Shown: positions 7,904-15,028 of the stretch, one piece after another
How the letters are laid out: every line of letters starts with the position of its first letter
Numbering within the stretch: the stretch's first letter is position 1
Assembly: GCA_963738625.1 (NCBI GenBank)
Contig: CAVTXH010000003.1
Span: 744,001-808,000 of the forward strand
Length of the DNA stretch: 64,000 nucleotides
Reading direction: 5' to 3'
Origin: UBA7672 sp963738625
Lineage (GTDB): Bacteria > Pseudomonadota > Alphaproteobacteria > Caulobacterales > Hyphomonadaceae
Position numbers and translations under genes: made by a program
The notes under the pieces: generated by a model
Seen by the model: only the letters and a program-made list of their open reading frames with translations
Database searches by the model: none
What the model was told of the DNA's origin: nothing

Positions 7904-8104
7904 CTATCGCCGCCGGAGCACCAGCTGGCCGAGTTCGTCTCGAAAGAGCCGCTCGATCCTGGCTTCCAGCCATCCCTTTTTTTCCCGCAGCCGCTTCGCT
8001 TCAACATGGTCGTCTGGCAAGCGTGCCGGCGCCAACGCCAAGACCGTTCCGCGGTCGCAATGTCCGGCGGTCGTCAGGAAATGTTCTTCCTGGGCGCGGA
8101 GCAT
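7904..8104 (-). CDS. Possible small protein or gene fragment (66 aa or longer)
   Basis: In the 566-bp gap between the thioesterase and GST genes, one minus-strand frame has codons rich in G/C at the third position and a charged, helical C-terminus (EAKRLREKKGWLEARIERL). The ATG at 8104 has no clear ribosome-binding site. The frame continues open upstream through a tandem repeat (8129-8158), while a different frame starting with GTG at 8246 is open across the same repeat. A frameshifted or decaying gene is therefore as likely as a real small protein. No family is recognised. The remainder of the gap (about 8250-8446) shows nothing. Confidence 0.25.
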   Translation of the reverse strand: MLRAQEEHFLTTAGHCDRGTVLALAPARLPDDHVEAKRLREKKGWLEARIERLFRDELGQLVLRRR

Positions 8105-8128
8105 GCGCCTCGCCGATGCATTGTTGAT

Positions 8129-8158
8129 CCCTGTCGCCGTTGACCCTGTCGCCGTTGA
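8129..8158. repeat. Two tandem copies of a 15-bp unit
   Basis: The unit CCCTGTCGCCGTTGA occurs twice head to tail, followed by a degraded third copy (to about 8170). On the minus strand one frame reads this as an Asn-Gly-Asp-Arg repeat. It may mark slippage in a small minus-strand gene. Confidence 0.8.
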
Positions 8159-8446
8159 TCCCCGTCGCCGGCCTGCCGCGCCGCCCCAGCGCGCTCGCAG
8201 CTTGCGCGATCTCGCCGCCGGCGATCAGGGTGATGTACTGGCGCACACCATTTGCCTATACTGATCGGCCTCGCCGTCTCGCGCGCCCGAAGATTTTTCT
8301 TGCGCTCCCCGGCGGCGGCCGGTTAGCTCGGCGGATCACGCCAATTCGTTGAAGCTCAACTCCAACCGGAACTCGCAAAGCTGCGTCCGCATGGCCGAGG
8401 CCGTGCGCTGGGCGTGCGCACGCTTTTTTCTCCACAGAGGTTTGCC

Positions 8447-9037
8447 ATGCTGACCACCTACAATGCCACCCTGTCGCGCTCGACGCGTGTTCTCTGGCTG
8501 CTGGAAGAGCTGGGCGCGGACTACACAATCGTTCCCGTAACGATTGCCCGCGCCGACAAGCCCGAGCAGGGTTCCGACCCGCGGAACCCGCATCCGCTGA
8601 AGCAGGTTCCCTGTATCGAGCACGATGGCGAGGTGATCGTTGAATCGCTTGCGATCTGGCTGCATCTCACCGACCTGCACCCACAGGCCAACATGGCGCC
8701 GCCGTTGGGGCATCCCAAACGCGCCGCGTACATGGGCTGGATGGGCATGGCGACCGCGGTGTTCGAGCCGCTGGTCGTCGCGGTCATGAACGGCGCTCCG
8801 CTCACCGACCGCCAGCGAGCCGCGCGCGCCGATCTCGATGGACGGTTCGCCGCCGCGCTGGCGCGCGGGCCCTATCTGCTGGGGGACAGTTTCTCCACCG
8901 TCGATCTCGTCTATGCGAGCCTGCTGCGCTTCTATCCGGCCGCGCTCAGCGCCACGCCGGAGATCGCGGCCTGGATCGAACGGGTGGCGGGCCGTCCGGC
9001 AGGCGCCCGGGCGCGCGCGAAGGACGCGGGCGGCTGA
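8447..9037 (+). CDS. Glutathione S-transferase
   Basis: A cytosolic GST of 196 aa. The N-terminal thioredoxin-like domain (about 1-78) has the segments SRSTRVLWLLEELGADY, then HPLKQVPCIEHDG with the cis-Pro after Val, then VIVESLAIWLHL with the Glu-Ser that binds the glutathione gamma-glutamyl group. The all-helical C-terminal domain has the usual LLGDSFSTVDLVYASLLRF motif. I start at ATG 8447 with AGAGG about 8 nt upstream; an in-frame GTG at 8414 would add 11 residues. Substrate is unknown. It is followed by the N-demethylase-like gene at 45 bp, so the two may share a transcript. Confidence 0.9.
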   Translation: MLTTYNATLSRSTRVLWLLEELGADYTIVPVTIARADKPEQGSDPRNPHPLKQVPCIEHDGEVIVESLAIWLHLTDLHPQANMAPPLGHPKRAAYMGWMGMATAVFEPLVVAVMNGAPLTDRQRAARADLDGRFAAALARGPYLLGDSFSTVDLVYASLLRFYPAALSATPEIAAWIERVAGRPAGARARAKDAGG

Positions 9038-9082
9038 TTCCTCTTGCCTCGAAGGCCGGAAAGGTTTGTTAGGCTTGGTTTG

Positions 9083-9907
9083 ATGCAAGCCTTTCCGGTC
9101 ATATGCCAGTCGCATCTCGGCGTCGCGCCGTGGACGGACCAGCTGTCTGCGCGCCTGCCCGGCCTGCAGCCCGTCGCCGAAGGCGAATGGCTGCAGCGTG
9201 ACGATGCGTTCGCCGATCAGATGGCCTATCGCGACACGCTGCTGGCCGAGCGGCGCGCCGACGTCGTCGCTGAACTGCCTGACGTGCATCCAGCCGAGCA
9301 CGAGCTTCTCGCCGCCGTGCTGACGCACATCGCCAATGATCCCGGCTACACGCGCAACGGCGCCAGCATCACTCGCCCGGACGGCGTAACCATCGCCCTC
9401 GACGGCGACCGTCCGCTGGTGACCGCCGCGCGCCTCGTCCAGGAAGACATGCTGGTGCTTGAGAAAGGCGCCAGCGCCCATCTCCTCGCCTTCGGCGTGC
9501 TCTGCTTTCCGGCGAGCTGGACTCTTCGCCAGAAGGTCGGCCGCAGCATGGCCGGCATCCACACGCCGGTCGAGCGCATCGACGCGCAGATGGACAAGCG
9601 CATCGAGCGCGTGCTCACCGCCCTCCAGCCCGGCACCGCGGTCTGGCGCGCCAACGTGCTCTGCTACAATGATCCCAACCTGTTCCAGCCGCGCCTCGAA
9701 ATCGAGAAGCGCCCCTTCGATCGCAACAAGCCGCTCTTTGTGCGCGTCGAGCGCCAGACGCTGCGCCGCCTCGCCCCGTCCAACGCCATCGTCTTCACTA
9801 TCCACACCTGGCTGACGCCGATCGAACGCCTGACGCCCGAGCAGGCCGCCACCCTGCCCGACGCCGTGCGCGCCGGCGGCAATATGGGCGAGCCGCTCGG
9901 TTCATGA
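9083..9907 (+). CDS. Heme-dependent oxidative N-demethylase-like protein (DUF3445/HODM family)
   Basis: A 274-aa protein that matches the alpha-subunit-like HODM family (formerly DUF3445) in order: GEWLQRDDAFADQMAYRD near residue 35, RLVQEDMLVL, FPASWTLRQKVGRSMAGIH with PV, then FVRVERQTLRRL and IVFTIHTWLTP near the C-terminus. Characterised relatives oxidise secondary or tertiary amines with heme and release formaldehyde; activity here is inferred. The ATG at 9083 has only a weak ribosome-binding site, and a TTG at 9044 is an alternative. The stop overlaps the start of the DNA glycosylase gene by 4 bp (ATGA). Confidence 0.85.
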   Translation: MQAFPVICQSHLGVAPWTDQLSARLPGLQPVAEGEWLQRDDAFADQMAYRDTLLAERRADVVAELPDVHPAEHELLAAVLTHIANDPGYTRNGASITRPDGVTIALDGDRPLVTAARLVQEDMLVLEKGASAHLLAFGVLCFPASWTLRQKVGRSMAGIHTPVERIDAQMDKRIERVLTALQPGTAVWRANVLCYNDPNLFQPRLEIEKRPFDRNKPLFVRVERQTLRRLAPSNAIVFTIHTWLTPIERLTPEQAATLPDAVRAGGNMGEPLGS

Positions 9908-10413
9908 ACCGCAAGGCGCACATCCTGCCCGATCGTCTCGCGCCCAGACTGCGCGTCTGGTTCGTCGGCACGGCGGCCGGCCCGCGCTCGGCCGCCGTCG
10001 GCGCCTACTACGCGCATCCCGGCAATCGCTTCTGGCGCGCGCTGCACGAGGCGAAGATCACTCCCAGCCTTTTCGATCCGCACGACTATCCCAGGCTGCT
10101 CGACCTCGGCGTCGGCCTCACCGACTTCTGCAAGACTGGCTGGGGCGTCGATGCCGCCATCGCCCGCGAACATTTCGACATCGACGGCTTCCGCCGGAAA
10201 GTGACGCGCCTGAAGCCGCAGGCGCTCGCCTTCACCAGCAAGACCGCAGCCAGCCTGTGGCTCGCTCGCCCGACGGAACGCATCGAGCCCGGGCGTCAGC
10301 CGGCGTCGGAAGCGCCAGCGATCTTCGTACTGCCCTCGCCCTCCGGCCTTGCGACGTCCTACTGGTCGATCGGGCCGTGGCGCGAGGTCGGCGCCTGGAT
10401 GAAGTCCGGCTAA
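9904..10413 (+). CDS. MUG-like mismatch-specific uracil/thymine DNA glycosylase, variant active site
   Basis: The protein (169 aa) has the MUG/TDG family layout: motif 1 FVGTAAGPRS, then HPGNRFWRAL (HPANRFW in E. coli MUG) and motif 2 LPSPSGLA (LPNPSGLS in E. coli). These enzymes remove uracil, thymine or damaged pyrimidines opposite G. In motif 1 the catalytic Asn18 of E. coli MUG (GINPG) corresponds to Ala24 here, so the chemistry must differ, be weak, or use another residue. The ATG overlaps the stop of the N-demethylase-like gene, which implies coupled translation. A different UDG-superfamily specificity is the main alternative. Confidence 0.85.
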   Translation: MNRKAHILPDRLAPRLRVWFVGTAAGPRSAAVGAYYAHPGNRFWRALHEAKITPSLFDPHDYPRLLDLGVGLTDFCKTGWGVDAAIAREHFDIDGFRRKVTRLKPQALAFTSKTAASLWLARPTERIEPGRQPASEAPAIFVLPSPSGLATSYWSIGPWREVGAWMKSG

Positions 10414-10543
10414 GACGACAAACGCGCCAGGGAGATTGAAGAGTCTGCGGGGGCCCGTAGGTTGCACTTTGGGGGGCGTCGGTTTTTGGCCGTTGCTTCC
10501 TGCGCGGTCCTCTCCAGAACTACCGGCGATAGGGAACTGAAAG

Positions 10544-11191
10544 ATGAAGCGCTCTGCCGCCCCCGCGGAAAGTGTGGAGGTTCGCGAGAAGGGCGCGCTG
10601 GATCGCGCGACTATAGTAAGGACCGCATTGCGACTGCTCGACGAGGTCGGCATCGACGGCCTGTCGACGCGCCGGCTCGCCGCCGAACTCGGCATCAAGA
10701 GCGCTTCGCTCTACTGGCACTTCAAGGACAAGAACGAGCTGCTCAACGAAATGTCAGGCGTGATGTTCAGCGAGGCGCTCAATCCGCCGAACATCAGCGG
10801 TCCCGATTTCGACTGGGCGGAATGGCTGGCCGAAGGCGCGCGTGCGATTCGCCGGACCGCCATCTCCCGCCGCGATGGAGCCCAAGTGATGGCGCGGCCG
10901 CGCTCCAAGGGCTCTCATGGCAAGATTGCCTTCGAGGACAATGTGAAGACGTTGATGCGCTCGGGCCTCGCCGACATGGAGGCGCGCCTGACCATGCAGA
11001 CCCTGCGCCGCTATGCGATCGGCGCCGCCATGCAGGAGCAATCCAACAAGGGCCTCGCCGCTGCGATCGGCATCGTCGGCACCGGCGAGGAAGGCTTCGA
11101 ATACGGCCTGCAGGTCTTCATCGACGGCCTGAAAGCGCGGCTGGTGGAGCGCGCGAAAGTGAGCAAGTCGCTGAAGAAGAAGACGGCCTAG
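10544..11191 (+). CDS. TetR-family transcriptional regulator
   Basis: A 215-aa repressor-type protein. The N-terminal helix-turn-helix runs from about residue 20 to 66: DRATIVRTALRLLDEVG, then LSTRRLAAELGIKSASLYWHFKDKNEL with the classic recognition helix ending YWHF. The C-terminal ligand-binding domain resembles the TetR_C_1 group of tetracycline-type repressors. The ligand and targets are unknown. A GGG 8-10 nt before the ATG serves as ribosome-binding site. It is separated from the glycosylase gene by 130 bp and converges with the next gene, the two stop codons overlapping in CCTAGG. Confidence 0.92.
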   Translation: MKRSAAPAESVEVREKGALDRATIVRTALRLLDEVGIDGLSTRRLAAELGIKSASLYWHFKDKNELLNEMSGVMFSEALNPPNISGPDFDWAEWLAEGARAIRRTAISRRDGAQVMARPRSKGSHGKIAFEDNVKTLMRSGLADMEARLTMQTLRRYAIGAAMQEQSNKGLAAAIGIVGTGEEGFEYGLQVFIDGLKARLVERAKVSKSLKKKTA

Positions 11192-11871
11192 GTCAGCGGC
11201 GGGCGCGCGGGTGGCGCCGGACGAGGCGGACGCGGCGAATAGCCAACCGAAAAGTAGAACGACGCTGGCCGGGTGTCGGTCCCGACATGCCCGACACTCA
11301 GCGAAACCCGCATGGTATCGGGCGCGCGCCAGGTCGTCCGCGTGAGGGTGCGCCGCTCACCGAGGTAGTCCTGCGACGGTGAGATCGTTGACTCATCGCG
11401 CACCACGGCGGGATAAGTCTGCGAAATCCAGGCTTCCGCGGCAGCGATAAGTTCGGGGCCATCCGGAATCCTGCGGTCGGGCGCAGACAGGGAGATGCTG
11501 CAATTCGCTCCTGTCACTGAGAGCAAGACGCGGCCCCATGACCCGCCCTTCGTCACCATCATGTGTCCCGTGGGTTCGTTGCGCTGCATTGGCGCCCACA
11601 CCCACCCGGCGGCGTAAAGCTCGTCGAACGAGGGATGCTGGAGACCAGCCAGCCTACCCCACTCAAGCAGAACCTCGCCGGCCGGCCGTTTGAAGTCGAG
11701 GTCTCGGATTGCGCCCAGCGGCAGCGGGTCACGGTCCAAGAACATCGCCTTGCATACGGCCAGGCCTTCGGTCAGCGCCGCTACGGGCCCGGACGATGCG
11801 GGTTGAGCGGAGGCCGCCGCCATGAATGGCGCGGCAAGAAGGGCGGCTAGTATCCAGCCTGAAAAGCGCAT
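11188..11871 (-). CDS. Exported protein of unknown function (227 aa)
   Basis: MRFSGWILAALLAAPFMAAA followed by SAQPASS gives a clear signal peptide, cleaved around residue 22. The mature protein has two Cys (VCKAMFL and ANCSISL) that may form a disulfide, an AWISQTYPAVVRDEST helix and a Pro-rich tail (RPPRPAPPARPP). I recognise no family. The ATG at 11871 is preferred over an in-frame TTG at 11883. It lies 71 bp downstream of the esterase gene on the same strand and may belong to its transcript. Confidence 0.75.
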   Translation of the reverse strand: MRFSGWILAALLAAPFMAAASAQPASSGPVAALTEGLAVCKAMFLDRDPLPLGAIRDLDFKRPAGEVLLEWGRLAGLQHPSFDELYAAGWVWAPMQRNEPTGHMMVTKGGSWGRVLLSVTGANCSISLSAPDRRIPDGPELIAAAEAWISQTYPAVVRDESTISPSQDYLGERRTLTRTTWRAPDTMRVSLSVGHVGTDTRPASFYFSVGYSPRPPRPAPPARPPLT

Positions 11872-11942
11872 CTGAACCCCCAACGAGAACGGCGCGCGGG
11901 GATCATCCCGCGCGCCGCTCCCACCGTCAAATGCCAGTGTCG

Positions 11943-13016
11943 TCAGCCGCCGTTGAGCTTGCCGCCCTTGGCCGACATCATCATGTCGAGGATTTTCTGC
12001 GTTACGAGTGGCTCGAGGCCTTCGGTGTGGCCCTTCTCCATGCGGATCACGTCAGCGACGACCCTGCCGTCCTTGCAACCGTCGAACGCATAGACCTGCG
12101 CCGTGCCCGGCCGCGCGGTCGTTCCCCATGACGGGCCGCGCGACTGGTCGGTCGCGGTGACATAGCCCGCCTTCACATCCACCACGTCTGGTTTGCGAAC
12201 GCGCGGTCCACACGCGTATTTCGTCGCCCACTCCGACCGGTCGGTCGCCGTGGCGCTGGAAGGCTCGCGTTCTCCGATATCGAAGATGAACGAGAAATCG
12301 CACGTCGGCAGTGGCGCAGGCGCAGCGGCCGGCGCCGGCGGCGCGCCCGCCGCAGGCGGAACCAGCGGCGCCACGCCCGCCGCAATGCTCGCAGGCGTTC
12401 CGACACGCCCGCCCGACAGCGACACGAAACCGTCGACCTTGTCCTTGAAATAGTCCGAGCAGACGATCCGCCGCGACGTCATCCCGCCCTGGCTGTGACC
12501 GACAAGCCAGAACGTCTTGATATTCTGCCGCCCGAACTGCTGCATCACTGTATCGACGATGTTCTGCAGATAGGCGTCGTCCGCCTCCGCCGTCCACACG
12601 CGCGTTCCGGCCGCGCCATTGGCGCCCGGCCGCTCGGTTAGCGCCGTCGGCGTCGCCACCACGAGACGATACTTCGACGTGTAGTCTGCCGCCGGGAAAT
12701 AGCTGCGCTGCCAGTTGCCGATCGATCCCGCGCCGTGAAGGTTGAGGATAAACGCGACCTTCTCGCCGGGCTTCAGGTCGCACGGATAGTCCAGGAAGAA
12801 CGTGCGCTGCGTCTTGAACTCTGTCGCCTCGCCCAGAAACGCCCGCGCATCCGCCGGGCAATCCTTGGCTTCAGGGCATGCATAGCGCGGCTGCGCGGCG
12901 CACGGCGAGCGCGCATGCTGCGTGCTGCTTTGCGCGCTCACGGACGCGCACCCCACGCTCATCAGGGCGGCGCCCGCTATTGCGCCAACCACCCGGCCCA
13001 TGCTGAACCTGACCAT
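11943..13016 (-). CDS. Secreted alpha/beta-hydrolase esterase (PHB depolymerase/feruloyl-esterase-like)
   Basis: A 357-aa exported hydrolase. The N-terminus has a signal peptide whose end fits a lipobox (LMSVGCAS) or a signal peptidase I site (VSA|QS). The nucleophile elbow is GHSQGG in FWLVGHSQGGMTSRRI, and an oxyanion-type LNLHGAGS lies upstream. An Ala/Pro-rich insert (PPAAGAPPAPAAAPAPLP) splits the domain before the likely acid residue; a catalytic His is probable in MEKGHTEGLEP. The Cys-rich mature N-terminus (CAAQPRYACPEAKDC) suggests disulfides. Relatives cleave polyhydroxybutyrate, feruloyl or acetyl esters; the substrate cannot be fixed. Confidence 0.8.
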   Translation of the reverse strand: MVRFSMGRVVGAIAGAALMSVGCASVSAQSSTQHARSPCAAQPRYACPEAKDCPADARAFLGEATEFKTQRTFFLDYPCDLKPGEKVAFILNLHGAGSIGNWQRSYFPAADYTSKYRLVVATPTALTERPGANGAAGTRVWTAEADDAYLQNIVDTVMQQFGRQNIKTFWLVGHSQGGMTSRRIVCSDYFKDKVDGFVSLSGGRVGTPASIAAGVAPLVPPAAGAPPAPAAAPAPLPTCDFSFIFDIGEREPSSATATDRSEWATKYACGPRVRKPDVVDVKAGYVTATDQSRGPSWGTTARPGTAQVYAFDGCKDGRVVADVIRMEKGHTEGLEPLVTQKILDMMMSAKGGKLNGG

Positions 13017-13127
13017 CGCTCCCTCCGGTTTCGCCGCCTCGTTGCCGGGCGGTCTTTCATCGTCGTACCTAGCACCGATAGATCAACAGCGCCAAGCCGG
13101 ACCGCGCGCAATAGGCGTTAGAACTTC

Positions 13128-13850
13128 ATGGCGGACTGGCTCCATCCGAACAAGCATGTCCGCAAACTCATCGGCATGGCGTTGGTCTCGCTCGGCCTGC
13201 TGTGGCTCGGCGGAATCATTTTCTACTGGCTCGCGCCGCCGCAGCACAATCCGATCAAGCGCCTCGAACTCTCGACGCCTCCGGGCGTCTTCACGGGCTT
13301 CAAGCTCGACCGCCTCGCCCAGAATCCCAAAGGCTGCTTTGCCGCTCTCGACAGGACTGGCCTCGCCTACACACGCATCGAACGCGACGGTCCGCGGCCC
13401 GAATGCCGCCTCCGCAACGCGCTGACGCTCGATCAGTCGCTGACGCCCTATTCGGCGACGCTGTCGATGTCGTGCCCCCTCGCCGCCGCGCTCTACGTGT
13501 GGGAGCGCCACGTTGTGATCCCGTCCGCCGAAATACATCTCGGCTCTAAGGTCACCCGCATCGAAACGCTCGGCGCCTATTCGTGCCGGCGCGTGAACAA
13601 TGCGAAGACCGGAGACTGGAGCGAGCATTCGACCGGCAACGCCATCGACATATCCGGCTTCACGCTCGCCGACGGACGCACAATTCTGGTAAAGGAGAGT
13701 TTCGGCAGACCGACGCCCGAGGGTCGCTTCCTTGCCGAAGTCAGAAACCGCGCCTGCAACCTGTTCTCGGCGACGTTAAGTCCCGACTACAATGCCCTGC
13801 ACGCCGATCACCTACACCTCGACATGGGCTTCTACACCATCTGCTCCTGA
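13128..13850 (+). CDS. Extensin-like C-terminal domain protein, membrane anchored
   Basis: A 240-aa protein with one N-terminal membrane helix (about residues 13-35) and a periplasmic domain of the extensin-like C-terminal family. Key marks are AYSCRRVNN followed by WSEHSTGNAIDISGF, and HADHLHLDMG near the C-terminus; the His and Asp residues resemble a zinc site of the M15/DD-peptidase fold. Four or more Cys (GCFAAL, PECRL, MSCPL, SCRR) suggest disulfides. A role in peptidoglycan remodelling is plausible for the fold but unproven. The start ATG at 13128 gives a direct N-in anchor. Confidence 0.85.
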   Translation: MADWLHPNKHVRKLIGMALVSLGLLWLGGIIFYWLAPPQHNPIKRLELSTPPGVFTGFKLDRLAQNPKGCFAALDRTGLAYTRIERDGPRPECRLRNALTLDQSLTPYSATLSMSCPLAAALYVWERHVVIPSAEIHLGSKVTRIETLGAYSCRRVNNAKTGDWSEHSTGNAIDISGFTLADGRTILVKESFGRPTPEGRFLAEVRNRACNLFSATLSPDYNALHADHLHLDMGFYTICS

Positions 13851-13944
13851 GCACTTGCTGGCCAACGCCCGCGTCACCAGATCTGTAGTGGGGCCTGAAC
13901 CGCCATTCATGCATCCGCTTATGATCCATGCTAGGATCGATTTG

Positions 13945-14646
13945 ATGAAGTATCTCGGCGTCATCGCAATCGGCTTCGTGCTGTGCACCGCACCTGCCAT
14001 CGCGCAAGAAAGCGCGCCGTTGCCGCGTTTCGACGCGCTGGAGCAGCAGACTCAGATGCTGGAGCAGCGCCAGCTCGACAAGCTGGAGACCCAGCGCCAG
14101 CAGGAGCTCGCCCGCCCCGTCACGCCGAATTCCCGCGTCACCCAGGCCGACAAGGCGTTGCGCACGCTCGAGATCGAGCGCCAGATGAACCAGCTGCGTC
14201 TCGAGAACGACGAGCGGCGCGCGCAGGTCCAGCGCGAGCGCGACATCGCCAACGCCGCGCTGCCCAACCGCCGCATCGCCTCCCATTCCAGCCTCGTGAT
14301 CCACGACCCCGAGCGCTTTGCCTTGCCGGCCGCGCCGAAAGGCCAATACTATGCCCGCCTCGAAGGCCGCTTCGTGCTGGTGGATTCAACGTCCGAGCTG
14401 GTGGTGAAAGTGCTGGACGCAGAGCCGAGCGATCCGACCGCCGACGTTCCTTCCGGCGCGCCTCCGCCGCTGCAGCCGCCGCTTCCCGCAACACTCATCG
14501 CGCCGGGATCCTCTTTTGCCATCCCCCGGCCATCCAGTCTCGCCTTGCCCCCCGCCCCGCCGGGCCAGTTCTATGCGCGCTATGCCGGTCGCATATATCT
14601 GGTCGATAGCGACACCCATCGCGCCGTAAGAGCCGTGGCGGGCTGA
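13945..14646 (+). CDS. Exported coiled-coil protein with two RcnB-like C-terminal repeats
   Basis: The 233-aa product has a signal peptide (MKYLGVIAIGFVLCTAPAIA, cleaved before QES). A Gln/Glu/Arg-rich coiled coil (about 30-115) follows. Two related segments come next: LPAAPKGQYYARLEGRFVLV near residue 130 and LPPAPPGQFYARYAGRIYLV near 205, joined by a Pro-rich linker. The repeats resemble the YxWxRxGxxxxL units of RcnB-like periplasmic proteins, so a metal-homeostasis or envelope role is possible. I chose ATG 13945 because it directly opens the signal peptide; upstream in-frame ATGs exist. Confidence 0.7.
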   Translation: MKYLGVIAIGFVLCTAPAIAQESAPLPRFDALEQQTQMLEQRQLDKLETQRQQELARPVTPNSRVTQADKALRTLEIERQMNQLRLENDERRAQVQRERDIANAALPNRRIASHSSLVIHDPERFALPAAPKGQYYARLEGRFVLVDSTSELVVKVLDAEPSDPTADVPSGAPPPLQPPLPATLIAPGSSFAIPRPSSLALPPAPPGQFYARYAGRIYLVDSDTHRAVRAVAG

Positions 14647-14748
14647 GCGATCCGCCCGTGTCGGGGCACTCATCTCCCCCTCTTGCGCAAGCCCGCGACC
14701 CGCCCCACTCTCATCTCCATCGTCAACTTAACGGAAGGAGGTGATCCA

Positions 14749-14829
14749 ATGTCAGTCACTATGAGCCGGGGCCCTGCCCTGAGGCGCGATCTGATGTTCG
14801 GAGCAGCCTTCGTTCACAGCATCGCCTGA
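14749..14829 (+). CDS. Micro-ORF (26 aa) behind a perfect Shine-Dalgarno sequence
   Basis: AAGGAGGTGATCC at 14735-14747 is the full 13-nt complement of the 16S rRNA 3' end, with the GGAGG core placed 7 nt before ATG 14749. The frame reads MSVTMSRGPALRRDLMFGAA then FVHSIA and stops at TGA 14827-14829. It is followed by a strong hairpin (14838-14875) and an intrinsic terminator (14913-14954), so it sits in a short, self-contained transcription unit. The peptide is basic in the middle and hydrophobic at the end. Function is unknown; it may be a small protein or a translated leader. Confidence 0.5.
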   Translation: MSVTMSRGPALRRDLMFGAAFVHSIA

Positions 14830-14837
14830 TCGGGCTC

Positions 14838-14875
14838 GGGATCGCCGCTATCTGATTGAGCCGATAGCCGATCCC
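14838..14875 (+). other. Stable stem-loop after the micro-ORF
   Basis: GGGATCG (14838-14844) pairs with CGATCCC (14869-14875) and GCTATC (14847-14852) with GATAGC (14863-14868), giving a 13-bp stem with a 2-nt bulge and a 10-nt loop. It lies between the micro-ORF stop and the terminator, as a structured 3' region. Confidence 0.65.
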
Positions 14876-14912
14876 TCGAAGCCAGGGGCTTGAGCCCCGC
14901 TCAAAATGACGG

Positions 14913-14954
14913 GAAGGGCCGCGGGCGATACGCCCTGCGGCCCTTCTTGTTTTT
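14913..14954 (+). terminator. Intrinsic terminator of the micro-ORF unit
   Basis: GAAGGGCCGC (14913-14922) pairs with GCGGCCCTTC (14937-14946), with an additional inner GGCG/CGCC pairing, followed immediately by TTGTTTTT. It is a classical rho-independent terminator for plus-strand transcription, 75 bp before the amine oxidase gene. Confidence 0.85.
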
Positions 14955-15028
14955 CGGCGGCCGTTTTGGCCCATTGTTTCCCGCGACAGACTCCGCCTTT
15001 ATTCCCCCTCGCCTGCCGGGAGGGACTA

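Noticed and set aside
8336..9805. A 489-codon minus-strand frame opposite the GST and N-demethylase-like genes
   Set aside because: The plus strand shows complete GST and HODM family motifs in order; the opposite frame is Arg/Gly-rich and has no recognisable domain.
14735..14747. The 13-nt match to the 16S rRNA 3' end as a fragment of an rRNA gene
   Set aside because: On the opposite strand the match ends immediately outside the anti-Shine-Dalgarno stretch and no other 16S sequence follows, so it is a ribosome-binding site.
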